A DNA stretch of 64,000 nt from Oenanthe sinensis (taxonomy: Eukaryota > Streptophyta > Magnoliopsida > Apiales > Apiaceae). The notes beneath the pieces were generated by a model that was not told the origin of the DNA, did not search any database, and was given only the letters and a program-made list of their open reading frames with translations. A program made the position numbers and the translations under genes. The stretch lies in the NCBI GenBank assembly GCA_028671895.1, contig CM053794.1:38394501-38458500 (forward strand), in the 5' to 3' direction. Position 1 is the first letter of the stretch. Every line of letters starts with the position of its first letter. Below are positions 57,875 through 64,000 of the stretch, piece after piece.

Positions 57875-58100
57875 ATGTACTACTCATATGGTCCTATAAA
57901 GATCGTTTGATTTTATGCACGTAAATTTATGTGTTTTAACTTCATAGTTAGAATTAATATTTTTTAAAAAAAATTTTGTGAATTAAAATTTAAATATTAT
58001 ATCTTTATTAAAAAAAAATTTAAAAAATATCAATTCTAAATATATGGTCAAGCACTTAAAATTACGTGTAAACTTTTATAAAGGACTAGAGGGAGTACAT
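57875..58100. mobile_element. 226-bp mariner/Stowaway-like MITE
   Basis: The left end (ATGTACTACTCATATGGTCC) and the reverse complement of the right end (ATGTACTCCCTCTAGTCC) match over long arms. These continue with ACGTAAATTT/ACGTAATTTT and TTAGAATTAATATT-type words, so most of the element is a long hairpin. Confidence 0.7.
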
Positions 58101-59689
58101 ACAACCCTCATCAGCACAGCTTATTTTCTGCTCGATCATTTATAAAAATATAGGTAGATAAAAAGCTAGGGATGGATGGCAGCGAACCTAGCGCCCTGCA
58201 ACCATGATATTTACTGTACAAGCTTGATCAAATATCTGGTGTTCAATTTCACTAGTAGATACCTAAATATGTGTGTTTCTTCATTACTGCTGCCCTACAG
58301 GCTACAGCACGTTAGTCGTATGAACCAAATTACAAACAAGGGTATGCAAAATCAATAAATTGTAGTCGATAATACTAAATATAGTAGAGTTGTAGTTAAG
58401 TCCTCTCTTTCATTCTCTCCGTTCGTTTTTCTCCTTTTGCTGAAATTTACTAATATTCCAATACTACTCCCATCCTTTAGGGGGGCTTAATTAATCAATA
58501 TAGTATATATATTTGGATATGAAATCAATTATTAATGTATGTCGTTCCGTGTACTTTAGATTCTACTACTATAATTGATCGATCAAGCGTATATGCATAA
58601 TCGGCCGACTGTAACTCCAAGATGACGACATAGCTACGTACTTAGCTGGGGGTTTATTTAGTTAGTTATCCATTCGTTAGGATTCACTAGGAGCGTAGGC
58701 ACTCGAGCTAATTAATTACAGTTGACTTAGTGCATGGTTAAATGGTTAATAATACTACTCCTATATCAAAAGTGGACCACGTAATGCTTTTTGCGTCTCA
58801 AAGAGGATAATAAGTAGGAGTATATCAACTACATAAAATCAGGGCGGCCTGAGAGAGGGAAGAGGGGAGACCGCCCGGTCCCAATAATTTTACGGGCACA
58901 TTATTTCAAAAATAATTAGTATATATGTATATTATTTAATTAAAATTTATAAAATTAATAATTTCACAATATATAAATTAATAATTTTAAAAATATATAT
59001 TATTGTAGGGTCTATAAAACTAAAAATAAGTAGTAATTATATATGTGTATATATAATATATATATATAGGCGTAGGTTTAATGGGGAACTCTCTTATTTG
59101 AGCCCTGAGGTACCAACAACATATATGTATGTATTCTAAAAAACTAGATAATTCATTATTAAAAAAATAAATAAAGTTGAACTGATATTCGATTATATAT
59201 ATATTATATCAAAACAATGTTAATCTACTAATTTAGGATTGGTGGGAATATTGTGCAAGGATTGAAAAACCCTAATGAGGTAAAATTTTGTTTTTAACTT
59301 ATATTGTATGGTTCAATATTCATATAAACATATATATATTTTGTCTTTCTTTTAATGTAAAAATTCATTATTTTTAAAATTTTAAGTGAAAATTTTGAAC
59401 TCAAGCTATCTATTTCAAGTGTTATTATTTCTTTATAAGTCAATTGTTTGAGTTTTGGTTTATATGATATTACTTAAAAAGCAATTATTTGGATGTGAAA
59501 AGCGAAAAAAACAAGTTGATCAGATTAGAAGAGTCACATATAAATATTATGAATAATTTTATTATAAAAAGTAAAATTTTCAAGAAAACTTGATAAAAAT
59601 TTGATGGAAATAAGTGAAAATTTGAAAAAATTTACCATAAAATTTTATTATATTATATGAATTTCTTATACTTATGTCTAAAAAAAATT

Positions 59690-60087
59690 TAGGGGCTCAT
59701 TTAAATTTTCACCCCGAGACCTCCGCGCGAAATCGAAAACGGTCATTTACACCATTAGTGGTGGCTTTTGTAAAAGCGACCGAAATCGAAAACGATCATT
59801 TACATATTTCAAAACATGACTCCTTCTTAACGGTAAATTTCCCGCCTAGACCCCCTAAAGTTATAAACGACCACGTCAAATAATGGATCGCTTTTATTAT
59901 TAAAAGGGACGGAATAAAAGCGACGGCCTTTAAAAGTGATCGAATAAAAACAACGGCCTTTAAAAGTGATAGTCGCTTTTAGGCGCTGATCAATCAAAAA
60001 ACAGTTTGACCTTAAAAGTGATTATGTGCGGTGAAATTTAAAAACAGTCACTTTTATTCGATGGCTTTTGGCCTTTTTTTTATAGTG
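59690..60087. mobile_element. CACTA-type transposon end (remnant)
   Basis: The right end reads GGCCTTTTTTTTATAGTG, i.e. CACTATAAAAAAAAGGCC inward, a typical CACTA terminus. It is preceded by subterminal repeats: two adjacent 30-bp units (59911-59940 and 59941-59970, sharing ACGGCCTTTAAAAGTGAT) and several AGCGACCG/TCGCTTTT inverted words. The opposite terminus was not found intact. Confidence 0.55.
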
Positions 60088-61771
60088 CCGATAACTCAAG
60101 AACGACACTGCATAAAATTAACAGAAACATTTAGTACTAATTTATACATTAAATTTATACACCTGAAGCATTAAGCAATAATCGTCTATTGTGGTACTCA
60201 AATTTATACACCTGGAAGCGTGTTACGTGTACTTGATTATTAATTAAAATGCCATGTATTTCACATAATAATCTAGCTATTAGTAGAAAGTTCCAAAAGA
60301 TTAATGAGGTTTGGAGTACTATAGATGGCGATTTAAGTTAATAAGAGACTGTTTGTCTGAGCCATGATGCTTTTCAAGATTTTAGTGCAGTTTCTTGAAT
60401 CTTAAGTTGTCTATCGAATATCGATATTCCATAATCGTTCGTATAGCATGAGTCAATTAAAGGCACAATGATCGGTTAGAAAATGGAAAATTTAAGACAT
60501 ATTTTATATATGTTCTTGATATAATTTTTGAAAACTAATTATTGAGGGTTGTTCCTTCCTATGAGAACTTAAACTTTCATATTTGGATTTAAAACATTTT
60601 CTTAGTGGAATCCATAAAAAAATTTAGTTGAAGTTACTTGCTTAAAATGGGTTATCTGGTATTTGTCTTACATTGAATTTGTAAAGGAAATATAATAAGT
60701 TTATATAGCATGTTGTGTTAGTGTTGTTTACAACTATTACTGTAAATAGAATGTTTATGACACATGATACTATTGAGTACTTTATATCTTTTAACTGCAA
60801 ATTTATTTGATTTATTTATATTGATTATTTAATATTAATATTAAATATATTGAGTAATGATTATTTCAATAATCAGACTATATATATATATATAGGAATA
60901 TTAATATTACTTAATCTGAATAATATAATTAACAAATAAAACTCATCTTGCAAAACTCTATTTTCTTTGTAAAATTCTACATCTCACATCGAGTAGAATA
61001 AGAGAAAAGCAGCTTAAGATGCCTATATATTGAGGTGTGCACATCTAGTTGCTTAACGCCTCTTATAGGTTGTCGGTCAAATTGAGGTGTGCCTCTTTCT
61101 CTATATAAAGTGCATATGTTGCATAGGTTTTTGGGCGAATCGAGGTGCTAGTCATTGTTGAGTGTTACGTATCTGTGGACGAAGTACTATATGTTGTTTT
61201 ATCTTGTAAGTAATATTGCTGCAACCCAACACAGCGTAGTGGGACAATAATTTCTTTAAGAACAGTCAAGACTTTCTTGCAAGGCTTCTATTGGTTCTAT
61301 CAGTGTATGCATAAAATTTTTGTTAGAGCTAACTTTTCTATTTTTTCTCTTGTCTTTGCAGTTACTGATTTATATATCTTGTTTCGACCTTCTTGCTTTG
61401 TTTTGTTTTGTTAATTGGTTTAATCTACTTATTCTTATTAATTGTTTATATAACAACTCTATTATTGCTGTGTAGTATAAATTATACCGAACATGATCGA
61501 CCTTAGGACTAATTATAGATTTTGTAATTATAAAACGTTGTCTAATTACAAAACCTTATTATGTTTCATTACAGGACATTTTTGACATGTATATAAATTA
61601 TATTTATACAAAATTTTAAATTTTAATATTTATATTAGATAAAAATTTAGATTTTAGACTTTTATCTAATATAAAAATTAATTTATTTTTATTAAGAATT
61701 AATTTATTTTTATTAAGTATAATTCTTATCTTTTTTAAAATTAAAAAATAATAAAATTGGGATGAAAAAAA

Positions 61772-62060
61772 ATACTCCTCTGTCCCATTTTGTTTGAGCT
61801 TGTTTGACTTTCACGGAGATTAAAAAAAGATAGTAAAAAATGAGTAAAGTTAGTTGAAAAGTGGGTAAAGTAGTGAGACTTATCAATATTTAATAATAGA
61901 TTTGAGATAGTGGAGAAAAGCAGTGGGTATAATAGTATTTATTTAATAAAAAGGAGTATAAAATGGAGAAGTAGTGGTGAATGTAATAGTAAAAAATAGT
62001 GTTCGGAAATAATAAGTACATTAAGTTTATTATTTTTGGGACATTTCAAAAAAGAATAGA
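61772..62060. mobile_element. Stowaway-like MITE, right end eroded
   Basis: The left terminus TACTCCTCTGTCCCATTTTG is typical of plant Stowaway elements. The right side shows the inverted GGGACATTTC near 62038 but no intact outer end. Confidence 0.45.
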
Positions 62061-63230
62061 TTCGTAGAGGCTAGTCTAGATTGTATGAACATTGATCATT
62101 CAGGAGCTGACGCGTGCTCGTCTGGTAGTTACAACTGAACTGTATCCAGTACTGTGGTGATGGTGTTATCAATTTGTATATGAAATAGATCATACGTTGT
62201 AGACTTTATAGTAGTCAATAAAGATAATACTTCTTCTGCTCTTTTCCAAATGTTTTTTAACAAAATATCAAATAAATAATTAAATTTTAATCATAAATTA
62301 CAATTATTTATTACTTTTTCAATATGTTATAAACTTATAAATGACAATTTAACATATTTTTCCGTTACTTTTTACTTTTTTTTGTTTTCAAATATATGAT
62401 CACATACTTCCAAAAGAACAGAGCACAGCCTAATGCAATCAAAAAAATTATTGGATGGTTTTAAAATTTACAACAACAATGCAATCAAATCAATTAGGTT
62501 TAGCTTGCAATCAAAAATTTTATTGGATGGTTAAGGTAACCCCACCCTTAGTTACGGTGATTCATAGCGTCATTGAAATGAACATGACCGTAACGGGAAA
62601 GTTGTGAGTGATCGTGTTACTATGCCAACTATGCCAAAAATATAAGAGAGTCAAAATCAGGGCTTTGTATTGTATACCTTAATTAGAGAGCATTGCGAAG
62701 TAAAGAATGTTTAGCGTGATTGTCCAGGCGTAAAAAGTCAAGACATGAAGGGAAAGCAAAGAAATTTTGTACTAACAAAGATGGACTAGATTGCAATCAT
62801 AGGCTGGTACTTTGTACTTGGGCCAAAGTTTTGATGAAATTCAACACTTAGCTAGCCATCTAATCACATGCTAATAGACTTATAAGTATACGTTTTCAGT
62901 TTTGTGTAGTTAGCTTTACTGTACTATTATAGTGTAAATTAGAGTAATTTTGCTGATATCATTGATTCACTGATTCTATTTAAACAATCATCTGCACAAA
63001 AATTAATCGTTGCACAATAAATTTAGCTCTGAATCTCTACTTGACAACACGGAATAAAAAATTTTATTTGAAACGACTAACAGTTTAGAGTGACAATTGC
63101 TAAATCATCCACATTCCACAAAGAGCCTCTTGGCAGCAAGAAACCACATTCTCATTTTTATGTCTACCGCATTCCACAGCTAATTTTATTAAGTAGTCTG
63201 CATTCTCGTTTGATAATCTTATTGAGTAGT

Positions 63231-63745
63231 TTAAATATTAATTTCAATACGCCATCGATACATCTCCTGCTTGGGGACAGGAATGGTCAGGGTCACCAGT
63301 CCAGTAGCAGCTTCATAGGTGAACGCAGTGTCCACATTTCCCACTGTGCACTTGTGCGGGGGTTGAGATGAATAAGCGCCAAACCGGCCACATCCTCTAA
63401 CTCTGAATCCAATAACTGCAGTTGATTTATCCTCTGATGAAAGTTCATCATCGCAAAGCTCTGATTTCATCTCTGAAGAAAGATTGACCTCGAACTCCTC
63501 TACAGCCCCGCCGGTGTTAAACATGTCAAGCAAACCTATTGCCGCAAAAGATATGTTTGATGCAATCTCCTGTAATAACACGTACAATTACCAACTTAGA
63601 TTTCATATAAAAAATCTGGATCTTAAAAATATGAATGCAGTCATAAAGACACTTACTTGAAGAGGACAGAAGTGGAACAGTTCATATTCAAGAACTTTGA
63701 GAGTAACTGGAATAGAAGAGCCTTTTGGTAACCGAGTAAGCACCC
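63231..63745 (-). CDS. Raffinose-synthase-family protein (GH36 type), C-terminal two exons
   Basis: Two exons are visible: 63745-63657 (phase 2 in, 0 out) and 63569-63231 ending in TAA. They encode LTRLPKGSSIPVTLKVLEYE, LFHFCPLQ|EIASNISFAAIGLLDMFNTGGAVEEFE, then VRGCGRFGAYSS and ATGLVTLTIPVP. This is the C-terminus of plant galactinol-sucrose galactosyltransferase, stachyose synthase or alkaline alpha-galactosidase (SIP1) proteins, which move galactose in raffinose-family oligosaccharide metabolism. The family includes enzymes of different activities that the C-terminus alone cannot separate. The catalytic part lies beyond the right edge of the window. No further exon was convincing between 63746 and 64000. 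Confidence 0.88.
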
Positions 63746-64000
63746 CTAAAACATCAAACATTAAAGAATTCAAACTTGGACATTTGCAGTTGATACTCTA
63801 TATAACACAAATTATGAACAAGTACTTACTTCTAAACTTGACTATAATTATCACTTCTAATTTTCCCCCTCTATTATTGTCTCTCTATCTATGCCAAATT
63901 TCTGTAAACATGCAATAACATATAACATTATCAATGATCATGTCAAATATATGTGTTTTAATCATCCCTGGTACTGTAGCATAGTGGATACCCCTCTTCT

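Larger units (their letters stand above)
57400..63230. other. Transposon-rich spacer between polygalacturonase and raffinose-synthase-like gene
   Basis: No credible gene in 5.8 kb. Holds at least two mariner-like MITEs (57875-58100, about 61772-62060), a CACTA-like end (59690-60087) and a decayed repeat with GGGCGGCCTGAG..GACCGCCCGG near 58851-58880. Confidence 0.6.

Overview
The window is nuclear DNA of a flowering plant, most likely a core eudicot. The AT-rich intergenic DNA, GT-AG introns, telo-box and site II promoter motifs, a chloroplast-targeted CHLH and several plant-only families (STELLO, DUF642, raffinose-synthase type) all point that way. I could not place it to family from sequence alone. 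There are no bacterial-style operons, CRISPR arrays or phage modules. Each gene is its own transcription unit with its own introns.

Layout. 1-4 kb: gene-free, MITE-rich DNA. 4175-5506 (-): an intronless membrane-anchored protein resembling a glycosyltransferase. 5.5-9.6 kb: AT-rich spacer with microsatellites and a 145-bp tandem duplication. About 9.7-16.2 kb (+): RRP43-like subunit of the RNA exosome ring (302 aa, 8 coding exons). 17464-22812 (+): magnesium chelatase H subunit (CHLH/GUN5, 1381 aa, 5 exons) with a G-box and TATA box upstream. 23315-26776 (-): STELLO-type Golgi protein (760 aa). 28.4-30.9 kb (-): a damaged chimeric locus with an AT-hook exon, a 28-residue ENTH/VHS fragment and a duplicated splice acceptor. 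32616-34640 (+): small nuclear-looking protein with a helix-turn-helix-like C-terminus. 36343-36416 (+): tRNA-Asn(GTT). 37.7-42.0 kb (-): two tandem DUF642 cell-wall proteins. 43.1-47.3 kb: a Helitron-like element carrying two decayed RPA-like OB-fold copies and a nested complete TRIM retrotransposon. 48198-50300 (-): 80-aa probable mitochondrial ATP-synthase-associated protein. 50954-52854 (+): decayed uS5/RPS2 gene followed by a solo LTR. 54404-57118 (-): complete GH28 polygalacturonase (459 aa, 9 exons including a 21-nt one). 57.2-63.2 kb: transposon-rich spacer. 63231-63745 (-): last two exons of a raffinose-synthase-family gene that runs off the window.

Biology. Most genes are single-copy housekeeping functions: RNA decay, chlorophyll synthesis, cellulose-synthase assembly, mitochondrial ATP synthase, translation. 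Cell-wall functions recur (STELLO, two DUF642, polygalacturonase), but nothing in the sequence shows co-regulation.

The least expected signals are three GC-AG introns among about 32 inferred introns, a 299-bp TRIM with perfect target duplications inside a Helitron-like element, a 29-bp duplication that doubles a 3' splice site at the AT-hook locus, and tandem repeats inside introns. I found no clear previously undescribed multi-gene system.
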